From Bacillus sp. FJAT-25509 (GTDB taxonomy: Bacteria > Bacillota > Bacilli > Bacillales > Bacillaceae_G): 64,000 bases of DNA. The translations under genes and the position numbers were made by a program. Under the pieces are notes generated by a model. The model saw nothing but the letters and a program-made list of their open reading frames with translations, searched no databases and was not told where the DNA came from. The stretch lies in assembly GCF_001420605.1 (NCBI RefSeq), contig NZ_LJIZ01000003.1, forward strand, positions 372,001 through 436,000. Direction: 5' to 3'. Within the stretch, counting starts at the first letter, position 1. Each line of letters starts with the position of its first letter. Of the stretch, positions 50,155 through 59,529 are shown in pieces.

Positions 50155-51084
50155 TTAATATCCCTTTTCAATCTTCACTATATTTCTTAGTTTTTCGTTA
50201 TTTTCTAATGTTGAAAGTGTATTGACAAAACACTTAACACCATCATTTGGTAAAGTAACTGCCGAAATATGTGGTGTTATTTTTACATTAGGCATTTGCC
50301 ATAATTCAGAATCGGCTGGAAGTGGTTCAACAGCAAAAACATCTAAAATAGCTTTTCTAATATACCCATTTTTCAAAGCTTCCTTTAAAGAGTCCTCACA
50401 TACAGTTGATCCTCTCCCAACATTTATAAAACCTACATTATTTAAATGTTTAAATGTATTCATATCTATTATATTTATCGTTTCATTCGTAGATGGAAGA
50501 ACACTAATAATCCAATCTGCATGATCTAAAATTGTAGATGCTTCTTCGAACGGAACTACTTTTTCAAAATTTGGTTTTTGACTACCACTCATAGAAACTC
50601 CATATACTTTCATTCCTAAGCTTGATAAAACCTTTCCGATATAGCCTCCAATTTCACCTGTACCATAAATGACTACTTTTTGGTCTTCTAAAGATTTTGG
50701 GATATGAAACTCCCACTTATTTTCATTCTGTAAATTTGAAAATTGTTCATGTAATTGTGAATCCTGGAGAATGTAACTTAAACAATATTGACTCATTTTC
50801 GAACCAAAAACATCGATTGTTCGCGTTAAAAGTACGTCATTCTTCCATTTAATTTTCATAAAACTATCTACGCCCGCTGCTAATGAATGAACCCACTTTA
50901 TGTTTCCAAATTCAAAATTTGGTGTTGGACGAAAACCAACATATGTATCAGCCCACTCATAATCCTCTTTTGTTACTTCATCTTCAGGTAAAAAACGAAA
51001 CTCTTTTGATAGATTATATGATTCAATAATATCCTTAAGCTTATGTTGAATTCGGCTAGTTACTAATACTCTTTGAATTTCCAT
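50155..51084 (-). CDS. D-2-hydroxyacid dehydrogenase (NAD-dependent)
   Basis: 309 residues. The Rossmann motif is VVIYGTGEIGGYIGKVLSSL near residues 135-155; NVGRGSTV holds the catalytic Arg, AILDVFAVEPLPADSELW the Glu, and NVKITPHISAVT the His. The N-terminal domain (EDYEWADTYVG, WVHSLAAGVDSF) is that of the GhrA-like subgroup acting on glyoxylate or hydroxypyruvate. Reversible reduction of a 2-keto acid to the D-hydroxyacid. Single gene; substrate not determinable. Confidence 0.9.
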   Translation of the reverse strand: MEIQRVLVTSRIQHKLKDIIESYNLSKEFRFLPEDEVTKEDYEWADTYVGFRPTPNFEFGNIKWVHSLAAGVDSFMKIKWKNDVLLTRTIDVFGSKMSQYCLSYILQDSQLHEQFSNLQNENKWEFHIPKSLEDQKVVIYGTGEIGGYIGKVLSSLGMKVYGVSMSGSQKPNFEKVVPFEEASTILDHADWIISVLPSTNETINIIDMNTFKHLNNVGFINVGRGSTVCEDSLKEALKNGYIRKAILDVFAVEPLPADSELWQMPNVKITPHISAVTLPNDGVKCFVNTLSTLENNEKLRNIVKIEKGY

Positions 51085-51396
51085 GTCCTACACTCCTTTT
51101 TTTGTCTTAAATAAATTTTAGCATAATATTTCGAAAAGAATGAAAAGAAAACACTTCGCTTATAAAATAGGAGTCACGACCCTTTCGTTCCATTCGATCG
51201 GGGGTATCTCTACAGTGCATAGCTTTTTTAGATGACCTATTGAATCTTTTCAATTGGTCATTAGCTGATTTAAATCAACTTTTTAAGGGATATTGAAAGA
51301 ATAAGAGCATATTTGCTAGTTTTCCATTTAAAATGTCTACTATTGTATAGTTTTCTATGGCATAATCCCCTAACTGGTATGGGGAATTTTTTATCT
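51085..51396. other. Spacer between the dehydrogenase and ABC operon, no gene seen
   Basis: AT-rich, stop-rich in all frames. Contains a hairpin TCCCC-type / GGGGA at about 51365-51386 and the upstream region of the dehydrogenase gene. No coding signal. Confidence 0.4.
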
Positions 51397-51518
51397 TATT
51401 TGCGATCCTTAAGGATTTAATTGCCGTTTTGCTGATGTTAATTGCTGTTTAGTCATTTTTATTTTCAATTCTCAAAATTTATTTGCAGTTCGCTCTGGAT
51501 TATTTGCAGCTCAGTCTT
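51397..51518 (-). repeat. Five degenerate tandem units of the GCAAATAA type
   Basis: On the minus strand the units read GAGCTGCAAATAA, GAACTGCAAATAA, AAACAGCAATTAA, AAACGGCAATTAA and GGATCGCAAATAA, spaced about 20-40 nt. Core GCAAWTAA recurs in each. Non-coding, between a dehydrogenase and an ABC operon. Confidence 0.5.
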
Positions 51519-51566
51519 AATTTCACTAGATTCATTTTTGTTTAATTTTCAAATCTTATTTGTCAC

Positions 51567-51604
51567 AAAAAAAAGAGGTTCCCTAAAAAAATTTGGGCAC
51601 CCTC
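51567..51604 (-). terminator. Terminator of the amino-acid ABC operon
   Basis: GAGG..CCC / GGG..CCTC stem, U run on the minus strand, 19 nt past the ATPase stop. Confidence 0.7.
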
Positions 51605-51622
51605 ATCTGTTTAATATCTTCC

Positions 51623-52345
51623 TTATAATACTTTACTTAAGAAGCTTTTCGTGCGCTCGTGTTTTGGGAAATCAAATATTTGCACTGGACTGTTTTCTTC
51701 TACTATGAAGCCTTGATCCATAAAAATTACGCGATCACCAACTTCACGAGCAAAGCCCATTTCATGTGTAACAATGACCATTGTCATTCCTTCTTTAGCT
51801 AGTTGCTTCATAACTTCTAAAACTTCTCCAACCATTTCAGGATCTAGAGCGGAAGTAGGTTCGTCGAATAACATAATTTTTGGTTCCATTGCAAGTGCTC
51901 TTGCGATCGCAACACGTTGTTTTTGTCCACCAGATAGCGAGTCAGGATATACATTAGCTTTATCTGAAAGCCCGACTTTTTTTAATAGTTCAAGTGCTTT
52001 CGTTTTAGCAAAGTCATTCGGTCGATTTCTTACTTTTTTAGGTGCTAGAGTAATATTTTCTAAAACTGTTAAATGTGGAAATAGATTAAAATGTTGGAAT
52101 ACCATACCTACTTCAGTACGAATTTTATTTATATTTGTTTTTTTATCTGTAAGATCGACGTTTTCGATATAAACTTTTCCAGCTGTAATTGTTTCTAACA
52201 TATTTAAACATCTAAGTAAGGTTGATTTACCTGAACCAGAAGGACCGATCACAACGCATACTTCACGTGGTTGAATTGTAATGTTGATATCTTTTAATAC
52301 TTCTAGTGAACCAAATGATTTTTTTAGTTTTTCTACTTTAATCAT
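51623..52345 (-). CDS. Polar amino acid ABC transporter, ATP-binding protein (GlnQ-like)
   Basis: 240 residues, standard length. Walker [13 protein letters not shown]-loop [17 protein letters not shown], signature [16 protein letters not shown], Walker [15 protein letters not shown], and switch [15 protein letters not shown]. This set is typical of the PAAT family importing polar amino acids such as Gln, Arg or cystine. Start overlaps the permease stop by 4 nt (ATGA). Operon order binding protein, permease, ATPase. Confidence 0.93.
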   Translation of the reverse strand: MIKVEKLKKSFGSLEVLKDINITIQPREVCVVIGPSGSGKSTLLRCLNMLETITAGKVYIENVDLTDKKTNINKIRTEVGMVFQHFNLFPHLTVLENITLAPKKVRNRPNDFAKTKALELLKKVGLSDKANVYPDSLSGGQKQRVAIARALAMEPKIMLFDEPTSALDPEMVGEVLEVMKQLAKEGMTMVIVTHEMGFAREVGDRVIFMDQGFIVEENSPVQIFDFPKHERTKSFLSKVL

Positions 52346-52998
52346 CCCGTAGTCAACCTTCTTTCAATGCGATTTAAAACAAAGCTTAATGTTAAAGTTA
52401 GGACTAGATAGATTACCGCTGCAGAAATATACGGCTCCCACACTTTATAATATTGCCCTTGCATTGCTCTACTCCAATACATAAGTTCAGGTGCAGCAAT
52501 AATAGCTGCAATTGAAGATTCCTTTATTAAGACAATAAATTCATTTCCAAGTGGAGGGATCATACGTTTAATAGCTTGAGGTAAAATAACATGTTTCATA
52601 GCTTGTACATGCGTCATTCCTAAGGAGCGAGAAGCCTCCATTTGCCCCTTATCAATTGATTGAATTCCAGCACGAAAGATTTCAGCAATATATGCTGCTG
52701 CATTTAATGATAGTGCAATGATTGCTGCTGCTATTGCATTTGTTTCTCCTATAAAATACGGAACTACCCCAAAGTGAATTAATAAAATTTGTACAAATAA
52801 CGGTGTTCCTCTAAAGAAATTGATGTACCAAACAAAAGGTAGAGCTAACCATTTATTTGATTGCATTTTACCTAATCCAATAAATAATCCGATTATTGTC
52901 CCTAAGAAAATTCCTGCTAAAGATAAGCCAATTGTTAATCCAGTTCCTTTAAGGAAAAACGGTATGTATTCTTTTATAATTCCAAAATCAAATCCCAT
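52342..52998 (-). CDS. Polar amino acid ABC transporter permease
   Basis: 218 residues with five membrane helices. The HisMQ family motifs are present: [17 protein letters not shown] at the N-terminus, [20 protein letters not shown] and the EAA loop [20 protein letters not shown] followed by [18 protein letters not shown]. Works as a homodimer with the GlnQ-like ATPase. A strong hairpin separates this gene from the binding-protein gene in front of it, and the ribosome site GGGGGAAAAG lies just after. Confidence 0.92.
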   Translation of the reverse strand: MGFDFGIIKEYIPFFLKGTGLTIGLSLAGIFLGTIIGLFIGLGKMQSNKWLALPFVWYINFFRGTPLFVQILLIHFGVVPYFIGETNAIAAAIIALSLNAAAYIAEIFRAGIQSIDKGQMEASRSLGMTHVQAMKHVILPQAIKRMIPPLGNEFIVLIKESSIAAIIAAPELMYWSRAMQGQYYKVWEPYISAAVIYLVLTLTLSFVLNRIERRLTTG

Positions 52999-53019
52999 TT
53001 CTTTTCCCCCATTTAGATA

Positions 53020-53054
53020 AAATTGCGTAACACAAGTGCCCTGTTACGCAATTT
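53020..53054 (-). terminator. Hairpin between binding-protein and permease genes
   Basis: AAATTGCGTAACA / TGTTACGCAATTT, perfect 13-bp stem and 9-nt loop. In this position it usually acts as a partial terminator or 3' stabiliser that lets the cell make more binding protein than permease. Confidence 0.8.
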
Positions 53055-53062
53055 TTAATTTC

Positions 53063-53872
53063 CTATTTATTTTCTTCTGCTTTTAATGTTTCAAGATCTG
53101 GCTCTGATCCAAAATGCTCTTTATAAATTTTTTCATAAGTACCATTGTTTACTACTTCTTTAATTGCTTTATCAAGTTTACCTTTTAATTTACTTCCATC
53201 TTGAAGTAATAGACCGTAATATTCAGGTTCAAAGCTATCTTTATCATCAATAACAACTAGCTTTTTATCTGGATTATTTTTTGCATACGCTTCAAGAACA
53301 CCATTGTCCGCAACTACTGCATCCGCTCCTCCACTAAGAAGCTCTAAAATTGCTAAATTGTTATTTTCGAATTTTTTAAGATTTTTATTGTTTTTACCAA
53401 ACATTTTTTCAACAGCTTCTTGACCTGTTGTACCATTTTGCACGGCTACAACTTTACCCTTCAAATCTGCGGCCGATTTAATACTACTACCTTCTGGAAC
53501 TAGAATTTTATTAATCGATAGAAAATAAGGTGTGGTAAAATCATATGTTTTCTCACGATCTGCATTGATTGAAATTGAAGACATACCAATATCAGCAGTT
53601 TTACCACCAATTTCAGCAAATAATGGGTCCCATCCAGTATTCACAATTTTGATTTTTACCCCAGCTTCTTTCGCAACTGCATTAGTAAAATCAACATCGA
53701 ATCCTACTATTTTACCGTTATCAAGATATTCAAATGGTGCATAGGCAGCATCAGTAACAACTCTTAACGGTTTATCTGCTGATCCGCTTGTTTTCGCATC
53801 CTTACCACACCCCGATAAAATTAGAGCTGTCGTTACAGCAAATGCAAACGATAGTTTTTTAACCTTTTTCAT
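53063..53872 (-). CDS. Polar amino acid ABC transporter, substrate-binding lipoprotein
   Basis: 269 residues. Lipoprotein signal KKVKKLSFAFAVTTALILSG with Cys22 in SGCGKD. The SBP_bac_3 fold is visible as LRVVTDAAYAPFEYLDNGKI, VGFDVDFTNAVAKEAGV, GMSSISINADREKTYDFTTP and VAVQNGTTGQEAVEK. The DAAYAPFE and R-E-K-x-Y-D-F-T-x-P motifs bind the alpha-amino and carboxyl groups. Ligand could be arginine, glutamine or cystine. First gene of the three-gene operon. Confidence 0.93.
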   Translation of the reverse strand: MKKVKKLSFAFAVTTALILSGCGKDAKTSGSADKPLRVVTDAAYAPFEYLDNGKIVGFDVDFTNAVAKEAGVKIKIVNTGWDPLFAEIGGKTADIGMSSISINADREKTYDFTTPYFLSINKILVPEGSSIKSAADLKGKVVAVQNGTTGQEAVEKMFGKNNKNLKKFENNNLAILELLSGGADAVVADNGVLEAYAKNNPDKKLVVIDDKDSFEPEYYGLLLQDGSKLKGKLDKAIKEVVNNGTYEKIYKEHFGSEPDLETLKAEENK

Positions 53873-54140
53873 TTCAATACCCCCAATTATTTTTGATTTA
53901 TGTAAGTAAATTTTTAATTAGAATAAATTTATTGAAAATTTGGTATATTTAGATTTTTAATTATTATATCTATTCTTGTTTAAATATGCAATACTATGTC
54001 AATTATTGCCAAATCCCTCCATTAAGCAGGTTGATTGAAAGGATTTATAAAAGTAAATTTTTATATTACTAATGTATCTATAGATAAATATATTTCATTC
54101 AAAAAATTCTAGTCAAAATCTTTTTAGTAAAAATAAAAAA
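53873..54140. other. AT-rich spacer between the ABC operon and sbcC
   Basis: About 270 nt, contains the ABC operon promoter region and no gene. No known riboswitch or T-box signature was seen, although Bacilli often place such elements before amino-acid transporters. Confidence 0.4.
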
Positions 54141-54165
54141 CCGGAAACTTTCGCTTAGTTTCCGG
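54141..54165 (-). terminator. Terminator of sbcDC
   Basis: CCGGAAACT / AGTTTCCGG perfect stem, 7-nt loop, U run on the minus strand. Confidence 0.9.
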
Positions 54166-54178
54166 CACACTTTCATCT

Positions 54179-57100
54179 TTATTTAATTAAAATTGATAAC
54201 TCAGAATATCCCTTGTTTGTTTTATGAACTTCAATTACTGCAGGCATTGCATCCTTTACATCTTGCACATGTGAAATAACGCCAATTAAACGGCCAGATT
54301 TTTGAAGCTGAATAAGGGTATCAATTGCTTTTGATAACAACTCATCATCTAACGATCCAAATCCCTCATCTATAAACAACGTATCAATTGATACACCACC
54401 TTTATGTGCTTGAATAATATCTGCCATACCTAGCGCTAAGCAAAGTGATGCATTAAACTGCTCTCCACCAGATAATGTTTTTACATCCCTAGCAAGACCT
54501 GTATAGGAGTCATAAACTTCCAATCCTAAACCACTTTGTTTCCTTCCTTTTTCAACTGCATCTTTCCGTTGCAATTGAAATTGACCATTTGATAAATGAT
54601 CAAGTCGAATATTTGCCGATTCAATAATTTGTTCAAAATAATCCAATAAGACATATCGCTCAAACGAAATCATTTTATCATTATCGCCTTTTGTAACTTT
54701 ATATAAATCCGTTAATCCTGCTAATTTTTGTTCAGCTTTTACAAATTCCTCTTGATAATTTTGCAGGTCAATTTTCAATTGACTTAATCGTTTATTTAAT
54801 TCTTGGATCCGAATCATCTCGTTAACAATAGCGTCTAACTGCTGAGTAATTTCTTGTACCTTCATTTTAAGTTCACTTACATCAATTTTTTTCATCGATT
54901 GAACTTGTTTTCCAAGCAACTCTTTTTCAGTACTTAATCTTTGAAGATTCTCTTCGAACAATGATAAATCATTTCGATATTGGTCAGCCATTCGTATATG
55001 ATCAATTGCACTAATAAACTCAGATTCTCCATTAAACTCGTACTCGGATAATTTATCATGATAAAGAATCGTTGTTTTTCGAATCTCTTCATTTAATTTT
55101 ATAACTTCATTCTCAAGATGAGTGCGAGTAGTTTCTTTAATCGTCTTCTGTTCAGTTAGACTTCTAAATTCTTCTTCAATTTTTGAAATTTTAGCTTTTA
55201 ATATTGAAATACTTTTTTCAATTTCATTTTTTTCCATTTGCCATTTTTCAAGAGTTCTTAAAGGTTCTGGTAATTTTGATTCAATTTGTACGATCTGAAT
55301 TTTTAATTCATTTAGTTCATTCGTAAACTTATTCATTGCCTCAGTCTTCTCAGTAACTTTTAAACTTATGTCCCTAATTAATTCTTCTTTTGTTTTTATT
55401 AAATGATTAATTTTTTCGAAAGCAGCTTTCTTCTCGGTCAGATTAGTTAAGTTTGATTTATTCTCATTAAACTCATCAGCTAGAGCTTTAAGCCCTTCAT
55501 TTGTAAAATCAAATTGTCCATGCTCATCAAAAAATGATTCTTCATCAATTTTTAATGAGTTTTCTTTACTTTTAATTTCACCCTGAATTGTTGCTAGTTC
55601 AGTCTGAAATTGATTTACTTGCATTTTTAATTTTTCTGCTACTTCTTCATTGACAGTCCCATTAAATTTAGCAAGCGATGGGTGATGGGTACTTCCACAA
55701 ACTGGACATTGCTCTTGATCTTTTAAATCTTTCGCTAAAAAAGCAGCTTTTTGCTGATGCATTTCAATTTCAATTCTATCCAATTCATTTTTTAATTTTA
55801 GATGATCTAAATTTTTTAGTTGATATTCATTTAGTTTTTGCTCTAATTCTTTTTTTGCAAAAAAGATTCGTTTAGCAAACCCACCTTTTAATGAGATTTC
55901 CTTGTTTAATAAGGACAATTTCGCCCATTGATCATGAATACCTTCTAAGTCATGTAGTTGCTGCTTTAATTGAATTAATTCTTCGTTCTCTTTCTTTAAA
56001 CCATCTTGTAATGTCTTTTCTTCATTTTCGTATAATAGAATCTGTTTCGATTTATTATGAAACGCTACCTTATGATTTTGAAAATGTTCTACATCTTCTT
56101 TTAAAGCTAATAAATTACTCAATTGGCTTTCTAGGCTACCTAATTTTTTTTGCTCCTCAGGTAAAGTAGCAACTTCCGCAGAAATTTTTTCAATTTTAAT
56201 AAGTGTTTCTTTTAAACTCTCTATTTCGAATAATAATTTATCGTTTGTAACTTGTAGTGAATTTTTTAGTTTCTCAAGTTCAGTTTTTATAGGCAATACT
56301 TTTTCAGCATTTGTGGCTAATTTTATTTTTATTTTTTTATCTTCTATTTCTAACTCTTGACCTTTTAACATCGTTAATAATTCAATTACTTCATTTAATC
56401 GATCAATATTTTTATTATGAGCTTCTGCTGAAAATAACTTTTGCTGGCTAGTTTCTAATTGTGATTTTTGTATTTTCTCATTTTCTTCAAGTCTTTTTAA
56501 ATCTTCTATTATACTTGATATATGTTCAGTCAATATCTCATTAACAAGATGAAGATTAATTTGAGAATCGTCGGAAATTTGAATTCCTTTTTCGCTTAAC
56601 AATTTTTCAATTACTTCTAATTTAATAACGATTTTCTGCTTTAAATTAGTAAATTTACTTTCCATGGTTCTTCTAGCTAAATTCAGAGTTTCAGTTACTT
56701 TTTCAAATAGTTCAGTTCTGAAAATTTTTCGCAAAATTTCTTCCTTTTCCTTTGTATCCGAAACTAATAATTTTCTAAATTCACCTTGAGGAAGTAATAC
56801 GATTTGTTTAAATTGATCTGCATTGATCCCTAATAATTCTTCTACTTTTTTATTGACGATTGAAGTTTTATTAAATTCCTGACAATAAGGTACTTTTTCC
56901 TCATTCTCAATTTTATAAAACTCTATTTTATCGCCTGTAATACTTTTATTTTGTTTCTTTTGATGTCCTTTTTGTCTAAAAATATTATAATGGTTTCCTT
57001 TTAATTCAAATGTCAATTCAACACTGGTATATAGATCATCATCTGCAAAATGACTTCGAAGTAATGTTTGGTCATTCCTATTTTCACCGCTCGCTTCTCC

Positions 57101-57259
57101 AAAAAGAGCAAAACAAATTCCATCAAATATTGTTGTTTTACCTGCACCAGTTGGACCAGTTATTGCAAATAATCCTTTTTCATTTAGTCGACTAAAGTCA
57201 ACATGTACCTTATCCTTATAAGGTCCAAATGCATGAAGTACTACTTTTAACGGCTTCAA
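54179..57259 (-). CDS. sbcC: DNA repair exonuclease SbcC subunit
   Basis: 1026 residues. Walker A ITGPTGAGKTTIFDG near residues 33-47, long coiled coils, zinc hook CPVCGSTHHPS near residue 518, second coiled coil, and a C-terminal ATPase half with LSGGEQFNASLCLALGMAD near 930 and DTLFIDEGFGSLDDE near 960. Together with SbcD it opens hairpins and cleans DNA ends. TTG start after GGGAGGAATAGAT, 2 nt after sbcD, so the pair is coupled. Confidence 0.94.
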   Translation of the reverse strand: MKPLKVVLHAFGPYKDKVHVDFSRLNEKGLFAITGPTGAGKTTIFDGICFALFGEASGENRNDQTLLRSHFADDDLYTSVELTFELKGNHYNIFRQKGHQKKQNKSITGDKIEFYKIENEEKVPYCQEFNKTSIVNKKVEELLGINADQFKQIVLLPQGEFRKLLVSDTKEKEEILRKIFRTELFEKVTETLNLARRTMESKFTNLKQKIVIKLEVIEKLLSEKGIQISDDSQINLHLVNEILTEHISSIIEDLKRLEENEKIQKSQLETSQQKLFSAEAHNKNIDRLNEVIELLTMLKGQELEIEDKKIKIKLATNAEKVLPIKTELEKLKNSLQVTNDKLLFEIESLKETLIKIEKISAEVATLPEEQKKLGSLESQLSNLLALKEDVEHFQNHKVAFHNKSKQILLYENEEKTLQDGLKKENEELIQLKQQLHDLEGIHDQWAKLSLLNKEISLKGGFAKRIFFAKKELEQKLNEYQLKNLDHLKLKNELDRIEIEMHQQKAAFLAKDLKDQEQCPVCGSTHHPSLAKFNGTVNEEVAEKLKMQVNQFQTELATIQGEIKSKENSLKIDEESFFDEHGQFDFTNEGLKALADEFNENKSNLTNLTEKKAAFEKINHLIKTKEELIRDISLKVTEKTEAMNKFTNELNELKIQIVQIESKLPEPLRTLEKWQMEKNEIEKSISILKAKISKIEEEFRSLTEQKTIKETTRTHLENEVIKLNEEIRKTTILYHDKLSEYEFNGESEFISAIDHIRMADQYRNDLSLFEENLQRLSTEKELLGKQVQSMKKIDVSELKMKVQEITQQLDAIVNEMIRIQELNKRLSQLKIDLQNYQEEFVKAEQKLAGLTDLYKVTKGDNDKMISFERYVLLDYFEQIIESANIRLDHLSNGQFQLQRKDAVEKGRKQSGLGLEVYDSYTGLARDVKTLSGGEQFNASLCLALGMADIIQAHKGGVSIDTLFIDEGFGSLDDELLSKAIDTLIQLQKSGRLIGVISHVQDVKDAMPAVIEVHKTNKGYSELSILIK

Positions 57260-57261
57260 AT

Positions 57262-58419
57262 CTATTCCTCCCTTACAAAGATTTCGTGAATAATCTCTTT
57301 CATATATTGTTCATCTTCAATTTTCAAATCTTCATTCTTCATTTCTTTATAAAAAGATTGGAACAACTCAAGTTGATTTTTTGATTGTTTTTCCACTAAA
57401 CTCAGTTGATTTGTTTGTTCTGTTTGTAATGTCGTTCGCTTTCGACTAACATGCATTGCATTTGGATAAACTGTTCTGATTTGTTCCATCGGATGTACTA
57501 CCATATGCTCATCAGTTAATTTAACAAATACATAATCATCATTCACAGAATGCTGTCTGATTTCCTCAATAGTTCCTTCGATCGATCTTAAATCTCGATT
57601 TGGATGAAAATCTTTTTTAACTATTGATAGCTCACCGTCAGCTTTTAATTCAACAATTAAGCAACCTTTTTTATGGTTTTCTTCAGAAAGTGAGTATTTT
57701 AATGGTGATCCAGAATATCGAATTGATTGATTTCCTACAAAATGTGCCCGATGTAAATGTCCTAGGGCTGTATAGTTAAAATGTTTAAAATTATGATGTG
57801 ATACGTATTCAGCTCCACCAATAGAGAGGGTTCGTTCTCCCTCTGTCTCTTCATCTGAAGGCTCACCATTATTTGTAACGAATGCATGTCCAACAAATAC
57901 ATTTCGGACTGTTGGGTCTAATTCTTCATCTCTTATTTTATTGATGATTGCTTTCATAGCGTCATCATGTGAATGAATATCATCGTTTTGTAAGATATAA
58001 CGTACAATACTTGGTTCGGCATACGGAATTAAATAAAAATGAACTTCACCCTCATCATCATTTAAAATTACTTTCTTAAATGGAGTTTGAAATTTCCCTA
58101 CTAAATATAAGCCTTCTTTTTCCATAAAACGGCTACCAAATTCAATGCGTTCAGCGCTATCATGATTTCCAGCAATCGCAAGAATAGGCGTATTGCATTC
58201 AATTACAATTTTATGGAATACTTCATTTAATAGTTCAATCGCCTCAGTTGGAGAGATACTTTTATCATATAAATCGCCTGCTATAACAACTGCATCTGGC
58301 TTTTCTTGTTTAATTATTGAAATGAATTCATCTAATAATAAATATCGTTGGTCTTCTGTCATATGTACACCATGTACAATTTTACCAAGGTGCCAATCTG
58401 CTGTATGAATAAACTTCAT
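57262..58419 (-). CDS. sbcD: DNA repair exonuclease SbcD subunit
   Basis: 385 residues from ATG 58419 (GAGGTG before it). Calcineurin-like phosphoesterase motifs: FIHTADWHLGK (residues 3-13), VIAGDLYDK, AIAGNHDSAERI, FVGHAFV and ALGHLHRAHFV, which bind two manganese ions. Mre11 homologue; 3'-5' exonuclease and endonuclease in the SbcCD complex. First gene of a two-gene operon, divergent from the thioredoxin gene. Confidence 0.94.
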   Translation of the reverse strand: MKFIHTADWHLGKIVHGVHMTEDQRYLLLDEFISIIKQEKPDAVVIAGDLYDKSISPTEAIELLNEVFHKIVIECNTPILAIAGNHDSAERIEFGSRFMEKEGLYLVGKFQTPFKKVILNDDEGEVHFYLIPYAEPSIVRYILQNDDIHSHDDAMKAIINKIRDEELDPTVRNVFVGHAFVTNNGEPSDEETEGERTLSIGGAEYVSHHNFKHFNYTALGHLHRAHFVGNQSIRYSGSPLKYSLSEENHKKGCLIVELKADGELSIVKKDFHPNRDLRSIEGTIEEIRQHSVNDDYVFVKLTDEHMVVHPMEQIRTVYPNAMHVSRKRTTLQTEQTNQLSLVEKQSKNQLELFQSFYKEMKNEDLKIEDEQYMKEIIHEIFVREE

Positions 58420-58620
58420 TAAATACACCTCATCATTTTATTTACTATCATTGTTACTAATTTTTAGTACAACTTTTCTATCTTATATTTTACATCAACA
58501 TACGAACATTTGTATCCTTTTTAATCACATTAATTCTAAAAATGCATTATTAAGTTAAAATAATTGAAATACTAATAAATATGATTCAAAATAAACTTAT
58601 CAAAGCTTTAGGAGGCAATT

Positions 58621-58938
58621 ATGGAAAGAATAGAAGAAGTAAAAAAATATGAGGAAATAATTAAAAGTGAAAAGCCAATCGTGGTGAAATTTTATGCAAC
58701 TTGGTGTCCTGATTGTACACGTTTAGATGCTTTTATCGGAGACGTTATTGAAGAGCACCCATCATTTACTTGGTACACAATGGATCACGATGAATTCCCA
58801 GAAATCGCTAGTGAACAACAAGTAATGGGAATTCCGAGTTTACTTGTATTTAAAGATGGCGAAAAAATTGGCCACTTACATAGCGCAAATGCAAAAACGC
58901 CAGAATCAGTTGAAGAATTTTTATCAACTTTTGAATAA
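58621..58938 (+). CDS. Thioredoxin-family protein
   Basis: 105 residues. Active site ATWCPDCTRLD with CPDC at about residues 29-32 (the CPDC variant is common in Bacillus YdbP/YusE-like thioredoxins), cis-proline region VMGIPSLLVFKDGEKIG. No signal peptide, so cytosolic disulfide reductase. Ribosome site AGGAGG, terminator downstream. Confidence 0.9.
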   Translation: MERIEEVKKYEEIIKSEKPIVVKFYATWCPDCTRLDAFIGDVIEEHPSFTWYTMDHDEFPEIASEQQVMGIPSLLVFKDGEKIGHLHSANAKTPESVEEFLSTFE

Positions 58939-59000
58939 TATAAACTTAGTTAAATCTTGATGTGAATGGGAATATCCCTAAACTCTAAATAAAATAAATT

Positions 59001-59028
59001 AAACCACAAGGTAATCCTTGTGGTTTTT
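59001..59028 (+). terminator. Terminator of the thioredoxin gene
   Basis: AAACCACAAGG / CCTTGTGGTTT, 4-nt loop, T5 tail. Confidence 0.92.
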
Positions 59029-59153
59029 CGTATGGTTTAACTTTTTTGTACATACCTTTTTTCCTGGCCTACATGACTTTAACAATTATAGGCAATTTGG
59101 ACTTGATTTAAATCATATACATCTCATGAGGTAATTTATTGTGCTTAATTTAA

Positions 59154-59453
59154 TTGAAGATGTTGTTCGCTTTCCTTAAAGCACTAACAGGTGGAAGAAC
59201 GGTTTCACGATTATTTAGAACATATCCTTTTAAAGTGTTACATGCAAGTAGTGTTTTAAATGGAATCGATTATGGTTTTTCTGATCAAGAAGGTATGTTT
59301 TTTAGAACAACGATTGATACAAGTACTAAAATCATTTCCCCTTATGAAGTAGTTGTCAATATAACATATGGCTTTCGCTCTAGAGAATTCGATAAACGTA
59401 CTGATGCTACAATAAAATATACATTATTTTTATATCAAGTGTATTGGCCTTAA
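59154..59453 (+). CDS. Hypothetical protein, start uncertain
   Basis: Up to 99 residues: KALTGGRTVSRLFRTYPF, then LHASSVLNGIDYGFSDQEGM and a beta-rich end IKYTLFLYQVYWP. The TTG or ATG available in this frame has no ribosome site. A better site (GAGG) precedes GTG at 59141 in another frame that encodes LNLIEDVVRFP and stops where this protein begins, so a one-base frameshift may have split a slightly longer gene. Soluble, family unknown. Confidence 0.45.
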   Translation: MKMLFAFLKALTGGRTVSRLFRTYPFKVLHASSVLNGIDYGFSDQEGMFFRTTIDTSTKIISPYEVVVNITYGFRSREFDKRTDATIKYTLFLYQVYWP

Positions 59454-59477
59454 TTTCTCTCGTAACAAATAGTACTC

Positions 59478-59518
59478 AAAAAGAACACCTATATCATCTC
59501 GATTATAGGTGTTCTTTT
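59478..59518 (-). terminator. Terminator of the PAP2 gene
   Basis: AAAAGAACACCTATA / TATAGGTGTTCTTTT perfect 15-bp stem; A and T runs. Confidence 0.92.
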
Positions 59519-59529
59519 TTCTTATTAAA

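Noticed and set aside
53873-54140. Possible riboswitch or T-box before the amino-acid transporter
   Set aside because: Neither the GGGTGGNACCGCG core nor lysine or SAM riboswitch landmarks were found.
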